Positions 1 to 15,010 of a stretch of 44,023 nt of DNA are shown here, piece by piece. This DNA comes from Mesotaenium endlicherianum (taxonomy: Eukaryota > Streptophyta > Zygnematophyceae > Zygnematales > Mesotaeniaceae), in NCBI GenBank assembly GCA_009602735.1, contig WELA01013420.1, positions 231,440-275,462 on the forward strand, in the 5' to 3' direction. Each line of letters begins with the position of its first letter. Positions within the stretch are counted from its first letter, which is position 1. The position numbers were made by a program, and so were the translations under genes. Below the pieces are notes generated by a model. That model was not told where the DNA came from. It saw nothing but the letters and a program-made list of their open reading frames with translations, and made no database searches.

Positions 1-1092
1 GGGGGGGGGGGGGGGGGGAGAGATGTGTGTGTGTTTGGGACTTTGCACACTGAACTAGCAGATCAGCTTGAAAAATCTGGAGTTCTACTTCCGGCACGAG
101 CTTCAAGTGCTTGTGCGAGCTGAACGGCTGAGTAGTGTCCAGGCATGGAGGCATGGAGGCAGGGTTGCAGAGAGAGCTGGTCTCACGGAAAGCATGTCGA
201 GTTAGAAAAGAGCTCACACTGTCAGCCTGGACTGGCACCCAGTGCCCAGCATGGTGCAGCAAATTCAGGAGCAGAGCCGAGTTTGAGAGCTGATCAGGAA
301 CTGGTCTCATAGGAACCAACGCCGAGGTAAAACCGGCAGTGGTGTCTGTGGGAGACGGGGCAAGTGGTATGGTTTTTTGGGCCCTGTGGGGCAGGCAGAA
401 TTGCAACGGCTCCGGGGGCTAGTGGCTGTTCTGTTCCTCGCGGTCTCTTTGCTCTTCCACGGAAAATGTCTTAAGTGAGCTGTGGGCTGTGAATCAGATG
501 CAGCTACCCCTGCCCCCTCCCTTATTCGAAAAGCTTGCATTTCGTGCCCTTCTTTGGCACCACGGCCCTTTGGGGCTGCCAAAGCACACGCACCTATTTG
601 TTGTAGTAATAGTCAAAGAAGTAGGAAGTGGTGGCGACTCCAGTTGTTCAGCTGTCAAGCTGTCGAGAGTGACTGAAGTACATACCAGATTGATTCCAGA
701 GTATGTCGTTCAGGGGCGCTAGATGCAGCAGCTCTGCGCCTGCTGTAGTTGCATCCACCCTGTCGTGTACGCTGAAGGCCAAGTGGGTGCGCACAGAAGG
801 CAAGTCGCTGCGTGCATCAATGTCGCGCATCTCTGCCAAGTGTGTCGGATCTGTCGGATCTTGTCCCGTGATGCGAATCATAGACAAATCACAACGTGCA
901 TCAGTGACGCGCTAATCTCAAAAGAGTCTGTCAGGGCCTTTGGATTTGGTTTCATGTGCCTGTTTGTTGCTGCCGGTGCTGACGCATGTGTGTGTGTGTG
1001 GCCATGGCCATGCGGCTTGGCGTGTGTGTACGTGCGCATGCGTGCGTGCGTGTGTGCGTGTGCGCGGGGCGGGCTGTCTGGCGGGCGTGCAG
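1..1092 (+). other. intron/upstream sequence of ABCF4-like gene, no exon recognised
   Basis: No coding exon is recognisable here. The stretch opens with an 18-base G run, which looks like a contig edge. It ends in a TG/TGCG-rich tract (about 985-1060) and the acceptor cag at 1090-1092, directly before an ABCF4 exon. The family has a whole first ABC domain upstream of this exon, so at least the right part must be intron and the missing 5' exons lie left of the window. Confidence 0.55.
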
Positions 1093-2902
1093 GGCAACTT
1101 TGAGGCGTTTGAGGAGATGTACGAGCAGAAGAGGCGCGAGAACAACAAGAAGTTTGAGAACTACGAGAAGCAGCTCAAGGCCGCCAAGCGCAGCGGCAGC
1201 AAGGCCTCGCAGGACAAGGTATGCACGCTGATCCAGGGTGGCCCCTGTGCCCGTCAACCGTACCCTTAGCCCGGCAGCCGAGCGCTGACAGTGCTGTGCC
1301 GAGACTCTGCTGACGTTAAGAAGTTGGCCCAAGGAAACTTTTCATGCACCCTTTTTCCTCGCCCATTCCGGCCTTACACCCCGCGCTTTCACACGCGCCC
1401 TCGCGCCCTGTGCACGTGCATGCGTGTCTGCGCTCTCTGCGTGCGTGCGTGTGTGTGTGCGTGTGCGTGCAGGTCAAGGACAGGGCCAAGATGGAGGCCA
1501 AGAAGGAGGCCAAGTCCAAGGGCAAGGGCAAGGGCGCAGCGGCCGCCGGCGCCGCCGACGACGCCCCCGCCGAGGCGCCCCGCCGGTGGCGCGATTACAG
1601 CGTGGAGTTCCACTTCCCCGAGCCCACAGAGCTGACGCCGCCGCTGATGCAGCTCAAGGAGGTGAGCTTCTCGTACCCGGGGCGCGACGACTTCAGCCTG
1701 AAGGAGGTGGACGTGGGCATCGACATGGGCACGCGCGTGGCGATCGTGGGGCCCAACGGCGCGGGCAAGTCGACGCTGCTGAACCTGCTGGCGGGCGACC
1801 TGCAGCCCGCGGCGGGCGGCGAGTCGCGGCGCAGCCAGAAGCTGCGCATCGGGCGCTACTCGCAGCACTTTGTGGACACGCTCAGCTTCGACGAGACGCC
1901 CGTGCAGTACCTGCTGCGGCTGTACCCCGAGCAGGAGGGCCCCAGCAAGCAGGAGGCGGTGCGCGCGAAGCTGGGCAAGTTCGGGCTGCCCAGCCACAAC
2001 CACCTCACGCCCATCGTGAAGCTCTCGGGCGGCCAGAAGGCGCGCGTCGTCTTTACGTCCATCTCCATGAAGAAGCCGCACATCCTGCTGCTCGACGAGC
2101 CCACCAACCATCTCGACATGCAGGCAAGCCCTCGTCGCGCCCTCCTCGCATGGGACTCCTCCCCTGCTCCTTCCTCAGGGGTCCTCCCCGCCTACATAGA
2201 GGGAGAGTTCCTAGGGAGGGCTTTCCCAGCCACCAGCTGCATCACATTGTTATTCGTTGGCTCAGCCGGGCTCTGTATCCCCTCCTCCAGAGTCGGTGCC
2301 CCCTGTGTTGTTTCCTCCGTTGCACCATGGAGGGGTCTCGTGTATCGTCTGTCTCCTGTCATTTTCCCCTCGTTGCTTACTGTGAAGTGTTAAGAAAGTT
2401 GCTCTATGGAAACATGTTTGAGTAGAACTATGAGGTGCGCATAATCTCTTGGAGGAAGTACAAGGGTAGCTTCTAGAAATGAGTGCCGTACATTTTGGCC
2501 AGTAGGGGACCAGAGAGGTTATCGCACTTTTGTCGTTGTTTCGACAGCTATGGGTAGCAAGTTAGCCAGTAAAAGTGTAAGGGCTGCTGCGCAAGTGCTC
2601 TACGTCAGCCCTCTGGAGCCTAGGGCGAGAATGAGCGCGTCTAATTTTGTCCGATGTGTAATGGCATGGCATGATATTTCCGTGAGCAGAGTATAGATGC
2701 ACTGGCGGATGCCTTGGAGGAGTTCACAGGGGGGGTGGTGCTAGTCAGCCACGATTCACGCCTTATTTCGCGTGTCTGCGACGACGAAGAGAGGAGCGAA
2801 ATCTGGCTCGTAGACGACGGCACAGTCACCAAGTACCCTGGTTCTTTTGATGAATACAAATCGGAGCTCATCAAGGAGATTATAGCAGAGGTTGAGGAGT
2901 GA
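1093..2902 (+). CDS. ABCF4: ABC transporter F family protein, ABCF4/GCN4-like (C-terminal half)
   Basis: Three exons, 1093-1218, 1473-2123 and 2690-2902 (stop TGA), join in phase 0 into the last 329 residues of a soluble ABC-F ATPase. It opens with the inter-domain linker (GNFEAFEEMYEQKRRE, then a Lys-rich coil). The second nucleotide-binding domain follows, with Walker A GPNGAGKST, signature LSGGQKARV, Walker B LLLDEPTNHL and H-loop LVSHDSRL. The order and wording match plant ABCF4 (GCN4), down to the acidic end EEFTGGVVLVSHD...EVEE. ABC-F proteins have no membrane domain and act on ribosomes or in stress and translation control; the exact role here is inference. The first ABC domain is outside the window. 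The second intron (2124-2689) has a GC donor. Exon 2 is extremely GC-rich at third positions; exon 3 is not. An AATAAA lies at 3023-3028. Confidence 0.93.
2124..2689 (+). other. GC-AG intron in ABCF4-like gene
   Basis: The exon must end after CAG at 2121-2123 and resume with AGT at 2690, because the family reads LDMQ-SIDALADAL without a gap. The intron therefore begins gcaagc and ends gagcag. This is a GC-AG intron with an otherwise good donor context (CAG/GCAAGC). Confidence 0.85.
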
Positions 2903-4219
2903 AGCTGGCAATCTAGTGTGCTTAGCGGTTCATTTTTGCTGTTTTCCGAATGCCAAGGCAGCATTGAGCTGTATCATGTACCTATTCTCGCTAGTGAACT
3001 TGTGTGGTGCGAGATTGCAAGAAATAAAAGGTATAGGAGTATTTTGCCAGCATATGTTCCATGGTTGTATTGACGGCTAGGCATTTGGGTGCAAAGTATT
3101 GAGTTGCAGTGAAAGCAATTAGACTGTTTTTCACTCCAACTTTGTTTGTACCAGTCCTCGGCAACAAAAATTGAAGGTTTGTGACATGAAATGTCGCAAA
3201 CCAAAGTTTGACAAGTGTTTAAATTTGATCGATTTCACACGTGTTGTGTCTCATCGACAAACGAAACCCTCAATAGGCTTCTCGTTGCAAAGAAGCCTCA
3301 TTGCAGCAGGAAGGTAGTTGCTACACATACCCACCCACCCACCCCTCTAACCCTCCAATCCACTGGGAGAGGCACGAGGCGAGCAACGAAGTTGGTGCCA
3401 GCAATAGTCTTCGCCATGCACGATAGGGTGGTTGTTGTTTGTTAGTGGTTACAATATGTTTTGTTGATTAGTAGTAACCAACGGCGGCGATTTGACGAAC
3501 AACCTCAACAGAACAAGAATGCAGCTGCCAATCCTTAGTGTTGGTTAGGAGTTGGAATATAGTTGTTTTGACCTCTTTGTATTGTTATCGATTAGTCCAG
3601 TACAGATAAGCGTAGCAGCATGTAGGAAAGGACTAGACAAGAACGGATGACGCACAATTTGTAGCATACTACTACTCCTACTATTCTTGCATACTACTCC
3701 TACTATTCTTTCTAATATCACCTTCTTTCTTTCGAAATCAGGCAATTTGAACACAAATTGTCAAATGGTGAAGCTTGATATATGTGAATACTTTATCTTG
3801 CAAGGATTGGGAGAAAGATTGTGTATCTTCTGCGCATACGTAACATCAACATCTACGTGTATTGCATGTGATAGGTCCATATAGTCTTAGCCTCCAAAAG
3901 CCATTGATGAATTATTGCCCTTCGCTAGGTACTGAAATGATCGAATATCATATGGTGAAGTGGGGCCCTTGATAGAAAACGCTTTTTGGTTGCCCTCTAG
4001 TCCAGGACATCCAAATTTAAATAAATTAAGCATATCGCAGGAACAATACAACGGCTTCAGTATGCTAGAATTCCCAAATGCCGCCATTTCTCTGGCAATG
4101 CACTTCTATTGGATGTTCTTCTCCACAGCAGCAAGAAGCAGTCCAGCCATATCATCAGTCGTGCTTCACTATATTCTAGAATAAGCAATGAAGGAACGTT
4201 ATTCGGTAGAAGTAAGATC
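2903..4219. other. convergent intergenic region (two 3' UTRs)
   Basis: This lies between the stop of the ABCF4-like gene (+) and the stop of the glutaredoxin-like gene (-), so it should hold both 3' untranslated regions. AATAAA at 3023-3028 is about 120 bases past the ABCF4 stop. Short ORFs here show no recognisable domain and no splice-consistent partners. A short direct repeat of the type catactactcctactattctt occurs near 3665-3712. I see no gene. Confidence 0.5.
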
Positions 4220-6941
4220 CTAGTCAGAGTTGCAGGCAGGGCATGGCTGCAAGCCAAGCTCATTACATTCAGTGCACTCAACTTGCTGCTTGGACTTGAA
4301 GTCGGTTATCTTCTTGCTGCCGAAGCACTCAAAGCAGATCACGAACCTTGCCTGTCCACATCGCTCGCACTCCTGCAGACAAACGAGCACCCCTCAAGTA
4401 AACACCTTGCAATAATACTTGTAACTTATCGGCCTCTCCTCGCCTAGGCTAGTTCATCCAGCACACTAGCAGTAAAGGGATGTCTCTTCCGACTTCATCA
4501 TAGTCATGCAACTGTGATACCTGTCTGTCTTCCTTCTTACCTTGATAAATAAATCAGTTCGGATCCTGTACATAACAGCCAGCATCAGCAGTTTTCACAT
4601 ATCAAGGCTTTTCCCCCCCTAGAGCAAGGTGGAAAGTGTATAACAGGCACGTGCAAAGCCTGCATGGAGCCGCTTACAAGAAGATGACAAGTGGAAGTCA
4701 CTCAATGGACAAACATGCTGTTTGTTTATGGATGGAGGTGAAGTCTGAGGTTAGAGTTGGTGCCGTTAAGTTGCTCAGAGTGATCCAAATGCTCAGCACG
4801 AGTGAAACGAAGGGGGTGGAAGGTGGGAGGTGGGACGAGCAACGCACTTGTCCAGGCTGCTTGCGAACAACATGCGCAAGGACAGATTTCAGCTCTTCGT
4901 CATCGTCAAGCCTCTCAATGTCAGTGATGCCTCCAATCCTGCGGTCGTTGATGAACATCTGAGGAAGTGGTGCAGGACCACCTATGAGGGACCTCATCTC
5001 GTCCCTGAACTTTGTGTGCATGCTGATGTCCCTTTCATCGATAAAAACCCCGTAGGTCTGCACCAAAAACATAGGAAAAAATTAAAAAGGACAGTTTTGA
5101 GTGCCCACAATGTCACCCATGCAGGAAGGTCCCACAAAGTCACCCGTGCACGAAGCTCCTCTGAACTATTTGCATGATGAACTGAGAAGATAACCATGAC
5201 AGGAAAGTCCTTTCTATGCACAACCCCTTTAAGCAGATGCTAAAGCTCGTCCTCCTTTTCCTTCAGCTCCTACTTTGTGGACGAGCAATAAGATTCTCGC
5301 CCAACAGATGCTGGTCAATAAAGTCAAGGGTGCAAGGAGCAGACAGGACCTGCTCATTGTTTTCTGAATCCTGGCCTATTCGTGGCGAGATACTGACAAT
5401 GGAGTTAAAAAACTGTTTTGTGATTAAAACAAGTGTTGCCAAGTACAGCAACCATCAGATCTTTGACCCGCGTCAGTACCATATAGAGACCAAAAGGGAA
5501 AAGTGGCAGCTCACCTGCAAAAGTTGGCGAGCCCTTGAACAATCATCAAAGGTTTTCCTCACTGCCCTCACTGAGGTAGTATACAGAATAACTTTTCCTG
5601 TGGGTTCTTCAATTCCCTGTTGATCTTCTCCTTCATCTACATCAGCGTGTTCCTCCAAATTATTGTCCTCGTCAACCTCCTCTTCTTCCTCAGTGCCATT
5701 TTCTCCAACTTCCCCTTCTTCTCTCACCCTCAATCGCATTGTCTGCTCTCCATCCTCCTGCTCTTCACCTCCTCCCCTGCTTTCTGTGTCTTCTTCCCCT
5801 TCATCTTCAGAACCGTTTTCATATCTTTCACCTTCAGAGTCCCCCTCCTCCTCCTCCTCCTCCTCCCCCTCCTCCTCCCTCTCATCTAAATTGAAACCTT
5901 CTATTCCATCTGCGAGAACGTCATCCCCTTCATCTGCACTAAGCTTCACTCGCGGTCGCGATGCTGGATCTTCTTTTTCAGAAACAACTCTTTCGCTGCC
6001 TGCATGTGATTCAGAACGTTGTTGGACATATGTTATACTGCTATCCAACAGCCAATGTGAGAAACCAGCACACATTTGCCAAGAGCTTCAACAAGACCAC
6101 TTGTCTAAGCTTTCGCCTAGACCAGTCAAGCACAGAAACACATTGGCTGCTATATTTTAACACCATTCAATTGGCTGAGTTCCCAACCTCAACCCAGTCT
6201 CAAAATTCTTACCTTTGATAGTAGCTCTTGCCTGAGGAGTATAGTATCCCCTTGTGCATGCTATAGACTTGCATTATACTTAAGCCACTTTGTGTTCTGA
6301 GCAGGGAAGTAAGTCGCATAATGCAAATTGTGAGGAATGTGTGTATGTTCATGCTGGTCTTTTTCGGGTAGAAAGGAGTGGTGCTTTTGTCAATGATGGA
6401 GAAAATGTAGTACGTAAATCTTGACCTCCCATGTTCCATACTAGAATGTCTGGAGAACTGGCAGTACATAATGTCGAGTTTTGCCCAACTCACCTTCGGC
6501 AGTCACCAACGCTTCCATCTCTATCACCTCTAAATTCCCCTGCACGTCGTGTCTACTTTCTGGAGCTGAAGAGGCAAGCTCACGAGTGTTTCCTTTTGCA
6601 GCAGCAATAGCACCAGCTATCACCACGTATTCTAAAACAGCAATGCATGCAGCAGTTGGTGCAACTTCCTTAAAAGCCTTCTGTCTCAGCACCGGGCTCA
6701 ATATATTCTTGCGGTTTCGATCAGCCACAAGCAATCCCAAAACCCACGCCAGGCCTGCACTCAGTACTACACTACCAAGAGCTACAGACTTCCCTCCGCT
6801 TTCCTCGGTAATTCTAATGGGAGATGCGAGAATATGAAAACCTTGCGACGTTACATCTCTGACTGCAGATATTCCGGTAGCAGCAACTTGTGCCACCTTT
6901 CCAAGCGCCGATGCTGCTACTTCTGCAGGGTTGGGCACCAT
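4220..6941 (-). CDS. membrane-anchored glutaredoxin-like protein with four CxxC motifs
   Basis: Four minus-strand exons, 6941-6494, 5999-5515, 5057-4848 and 4372-4220 (stop TAG), join in compatible phases (1, 0, 0) to 431 residues. Residues 1-149 hold two hydrophobic helices, about 52-74 and 92-115. About 150-283 is a very acidic Glu/Asp linker. The glutaredoxin-like fold starts at about 284 (GKVILYTTS) and continues as YGVFIDERDISMH and PQMFINDRRIGG. The C-terminal exon carries CERC, CFEC, CTEC and CPAC, the zinc-binding tail of the plant group that includes At5g39865. As in that group, the redox CxxC after TTS is replaced (SVRAV), so thiol oxidoreductase activity is doubtful. Thylakoid, ER or other location cannot be told. 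The paired TM segments are unusual for this group. Start ATG 6941-6939 is the first in frame. Confidence 0.85.
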
Positions 6942-7597
6942 GATGGGGACAACTGAGCTAGAAAAAGGGCATCTGCAGCTCCTGTCCTGTTTAGAAAGCC
7001 ATCATTTGTAGCAGCAGGGTCACGGGTAACATTGAAATAGCGACTAGAAATGCTCAAAGCGACTCTTACGTGCCTTGACTCTGGACTCTAAATATTGAAC
7101 TCATTTGACGTCCATTGGTGTAAGTCCGTGAGAAATCTGAGATTCGCTGAGGGGAGTTACGGAAGTTAGCCTCCAATGCGCAGGAACTCGTGCCACAGCT
7201 CGTGCAATGTCAGGGGGCAGGCAAGGCATGGGTTAATTGAATTCTCTCCATGCATATGAAATGTATGGAAGTCTTTTCAGACTCTTTAATTCGACTGCCT
7301 TTGACATGTGAGTTGAAATTTGATATGCTTGGAGTATATAATTATATTTTAAATGTAATAGCCCAATAAATTCTTTGCCTCTGCTCTTCGTTGAATCTGC
7401 CGGTCGAGTCCCGACAGGAGCCAATATCAGCCAATAGGGGCAGTCATGCATGCACCGTCAAGCTCAGTCAAGCTGCAGTCAAGTTTAAATTAAGATGGAT
7501 CATTCATACCGTCGTCGGCCGAACGAGAGTAATAACATCAAAAGTAGAAGCATTCTTTGCCACGCCCTGCAATTCTGGAACTTTTTCATTGGCCAAC
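6942..7597. promoter_or_regulatory. divergent intergenic region between glutaredoxin-like and MCS genes
   Basis: The start codons of the minus-strand glutaredoxin-like gene and the plus-strand MCS gene are 656 bases apart and face away from each other. The interval must contain both promoters and both 5' UTRs. An AT-rich TATA-like stretch (tatataattatatttt) lies at about 7334-7350. No coding exon is recognisable. A shared bidirectional promoter is possible but unproven. Confidence 0.55.
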
Positions 7598-12322
<4,725 letters not shown>

Positions 12323-13341
12323 GGGACTCCTGCGGAGAATGTGGCAGAAATTAAGGATTCCATTCACGCTTACCAAGTTTCAGGGCCAATTGTGCGGAGA
12401 ATTGAGATTGGATGTACTTCATGCATTGCACACAAGGTTTTTTGTTGGCAAGTAGTAGATTAATATATACTTCGGCACCTATACTCGCCACCTTCCATAG
12501 CCAGATGTAGCTCCTTGGTGTCGTACAGAAGTTTATAAAATGTGGTACTTATGACTTGGTGTTACTGAAGTCAATCTTCACACTCTCAGAAGTGGCAGAA
12601 GCTAGGGATTATGAGAATATATATTGAAGTGCCAAGAGACTAAATGAATGTGGTAGCTGCTCCTCATAAAATAAAAGCCGGGAGGGTAATTGCGGCCTGG
12701 TGCAAGATTAGGTCATCAAAGAATATCACCAGTATCATTCGAGTGCTACATGATCATATGTTTGATATTTGTACAATGCCTCCAAAACATCTAAAGTTTA
12801 TTTAGCCAGCATATTGTATAGTGAGGACATTTTTGTTAGCCTTATGCATAGATGTTTATGGTGGAGACTGCACTGAAGCTTGTGAGCTGAATATGTAATC
12901 AGCAATTACACCTTCAACGAAACGTGCGCTCAATTAACCCTACTCACGATACACTGTGACGTTGTTCAGTGTCGCATGTTTCTAAGACAGGAGGCCTCAC
13001 TATATGAAGTTTAGTAAAAATTGCTCACCACACGTTTGTCTTGGCAGTTCAGACCAAACGTCTGTCTCTGTGTATGAATTATATATCACTTGCTGATTGC
13101 GAGGAAATACAATTGGTCAAAAAGAGAGACAATTTGTTTCATTACGAACAAAATGTCCTGTCTTAACTTCAATGCAGGACTCGTAAGTATCTTAAACATC
13201 GGTTTTGCGGCAAAGTCCTGTGACTTGCCAGCGACCCCTCTTTGCTCGAGCGCGTCTAGTAAGTTCTCCATCAGAGTAGGTTATGCTCACGGCAGAAGTT
13301 CGCCGAATGAAGGACATCATTGTTTTTCTTTTTGCATAGAG
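12323..13341. other. intergenic region downstream of MCS
   Basis: AT-rich sequence holding the MCS 3' UTR (AATAAA at 12670-12675) and the upstream part of the WW-domain gene. A possible tiny first exon of that gene, ATG at 13153 followed by a strong donor (gtaagt) at 13183, and another GTAAGT donor after 13200, were noticed but cannot be confirmed. Nothing else is recognisable. Confidence 0.35.
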
Positions 13342-13722
13342 TGTAAGAGACTTTCACTGAAGCGATGGGCTATAAGAGCTGGCAGTGACGTGTGGCGAGA
13401 GGTCATCGATCCTGCATCTGGGCGGGTATTACTTGCGGTCTTCACTTTTTCTCATTAGCACTTATATGCTGGCTTAACAACGTGCAATGAAATATTCCAC
13501 TGACTATAGCTGCATAACCAATTCTGAAGAAGTCTTTGTCACTAGTTAACCTCCTTTCTGTCTGTCGCAGCCGTATTATTGGAATACGTCCTCCAATGAA
13601 ACAGCTTGGGATGCTCCTCCAGGCTGGGCCAGCTCCTTGTCGGATGAAGGAGCTGCCATCAAGAACAATCAGAGGCCTAGCTCGGGAGATGGGGGTTCCC
13701 ATGACAAAGTTCGTCTTTAACA
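13342..13722 (+). CDS. WW-domain protein exons (partial model)
   Basis: Two exons, about 13342-13425 and 13571 onward, join in phase 0 at GGGCGG/CCGTAT to give a WW domain: first Trp in DVWREVIDPASGR, the aromatic pair in PYYWNTSSNE, and the second Trp plus Pro in TAWDAPPGW. WW domains bind proline-rich peptides. The acceptor before 13342 follows a good pyrimidine tract (tttttctttttgcatag), and whether the exon begins at 13340 or 13342 is open. The second exon either runs to TAA at 13720-13722 (about 50 residues) or uses a weak phase-0 donor at 13709 (AAA/GTTCGT) to splice into the exon at 14181. Upstream sequence is Arg-rich if the small exons near 13153 are real. The full gene structure and identity are unknown. 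Confidence 0.6.
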
Positions 13723-14180
13723 CAAAGCCTTAGGAATACGATGACTGATGAAGCCTACTCCCTTAATGAGCTCTCATGCTGCATCTGTGGCTACTACATA
13801 TGACCCAGCTCGCCTTGTTGCTTGCCCCAGGTGCCAGTTTTGAGTATATTATACTTTTGGGTATGAAGCAGTATTATGTATGCATGATCACCAAGCCAGC
13901 TCACCCAGCCACTATTAGCGGCAGAGTCTGTTGTTTCCTGTATCTTGATACTGTTGCTTTTATGCAAGCCTAACAGATTGGCAGCGATGTAGATACAACC
14001 TTATAATAAGCTCAATAACATGTATTGTCCTCCTTACTGTTGTCTGGGCCATGCATCATGAGTTTCTTGTCAGCACTTCACCTGCAAGCTAAGTGGGAAG
14101 AAGGTGGGCTAATTGCTTGCAATCCTACATTTGCTTATAGTAAATGTCTATCCTCCTGCGGCATGCACCTGTTGGTGCAG

Positions 14181-15010
14181 GTCTCAGACGAAGAGCTCGT
14201 GAGACTTCTTCTGGGAGCTGATGTTGACCATTTCGGCGAAGTTGCAAACCAGCACAGGTGAAGTCTAATTCAGACTCTTTGTCCTCATGGAAGCTCTCTG
14301 TTGCCTGATGATGCCATGGCCCTCACCTTTGCAATGCTACGCGTTGTCCTGAACCATTTGAAATCATATTTGCTTTTAAGGAAAATGATAGTCATGGTGC
14401 ACATGGTGCATTTGACAATGCGCAGGATATTTGAGACAGCGAATGCTCTTCAACTTTCATATTTTAGTGCTATTTCCACTTTCAAGTGCTTTTGTGGCCA
14501 ATTCCAGTCCTTATGCTTGCCTCTGTGTACTAGACTAAATGTTAGAGCATACATGTTGGTAGACAGGCAGGACTGGTGCGAAAGTTTTTGTTTTGAGCAA
14601 AGTAAGAAAGACATGCATTCGGGATTCATTTTTTTTCGAAATCGTCATATGCAGACCTCGATGCTTTGAAGACCATTTCTTTGACTACCTGACCAGCCAA
14701 ATAAGCGCCAGCCATGACCCAGCCCAAAGGTAAGATTTATGCTTTTGACGTAAAGTTGAAGATTGCCTTCAATTCTGAGCTTCAGGTGGACTTAGTGAAT
14801 CTGACAGATTTTTTCAAGCAATAAAAGCTTTTCATATGTTTCACTGTGGATTTCTCCTCTGTGGTCTAAGCCTTGCCATAAGAGGGGCTTCCAGGCGTGC
14901 TGACTCACGAAGTCCACCGTATTGGAGTTGCTTGGTACTGGTCTAATGTCTTATGTCTTCATTCCAGGAGTAGCAAGGTGGTTCTTCTCGGCCTGAACCA
15001 AGGCACTTAG
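14181..15010 (+). CDS. unknown protein, three phase-consistent C-terminal exons
   Basis: Exons 14181-14257, 14655-14729 and 14968-15010 (stop TAG) join with matching phases (2, 2) and consensus borders (gtgcag/, /gtgaag, tgcag/, /gtaaga, ccag/). They encode about 64 residues beginning VSDEELVRLLLGADVDHFG, with a second charged-aromatic block PRCFEDHFFDYLTSQ and the end LGLNQGT. I do not recognise the family. An in-frame upstream ATG exists at 14163, but the sequence just before 14181 reads like an acceptor, so this is probably the 3' end of a longer gene. Joining the WW exon through donor 13709 would keep phase 0, which makes one WW-plus-unknown-domain gene possible. Confidence 0.55.

Noticed and set aside
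1..18. Poly-G tract as a telomere or G-quadruplex element
   Set aside because: A single homopolymer at the window edge, mirrored by a C run at the other end, is more likely a contig-edge or sequencing artefact.
1389..2111. 240-codon minus-strand ORF opposite ABCF4
   Set aside because: It is an artefact of very high GC3 in the real plus-strand exon, with no domain or splice logic of its own.
5620..6160. Serine- or leucine-rich plus-strand ORFs
   Set aside because: They are antisense shadows of the acidic Glu-rich exon of the minus-strand glutaredoxin-like gene.
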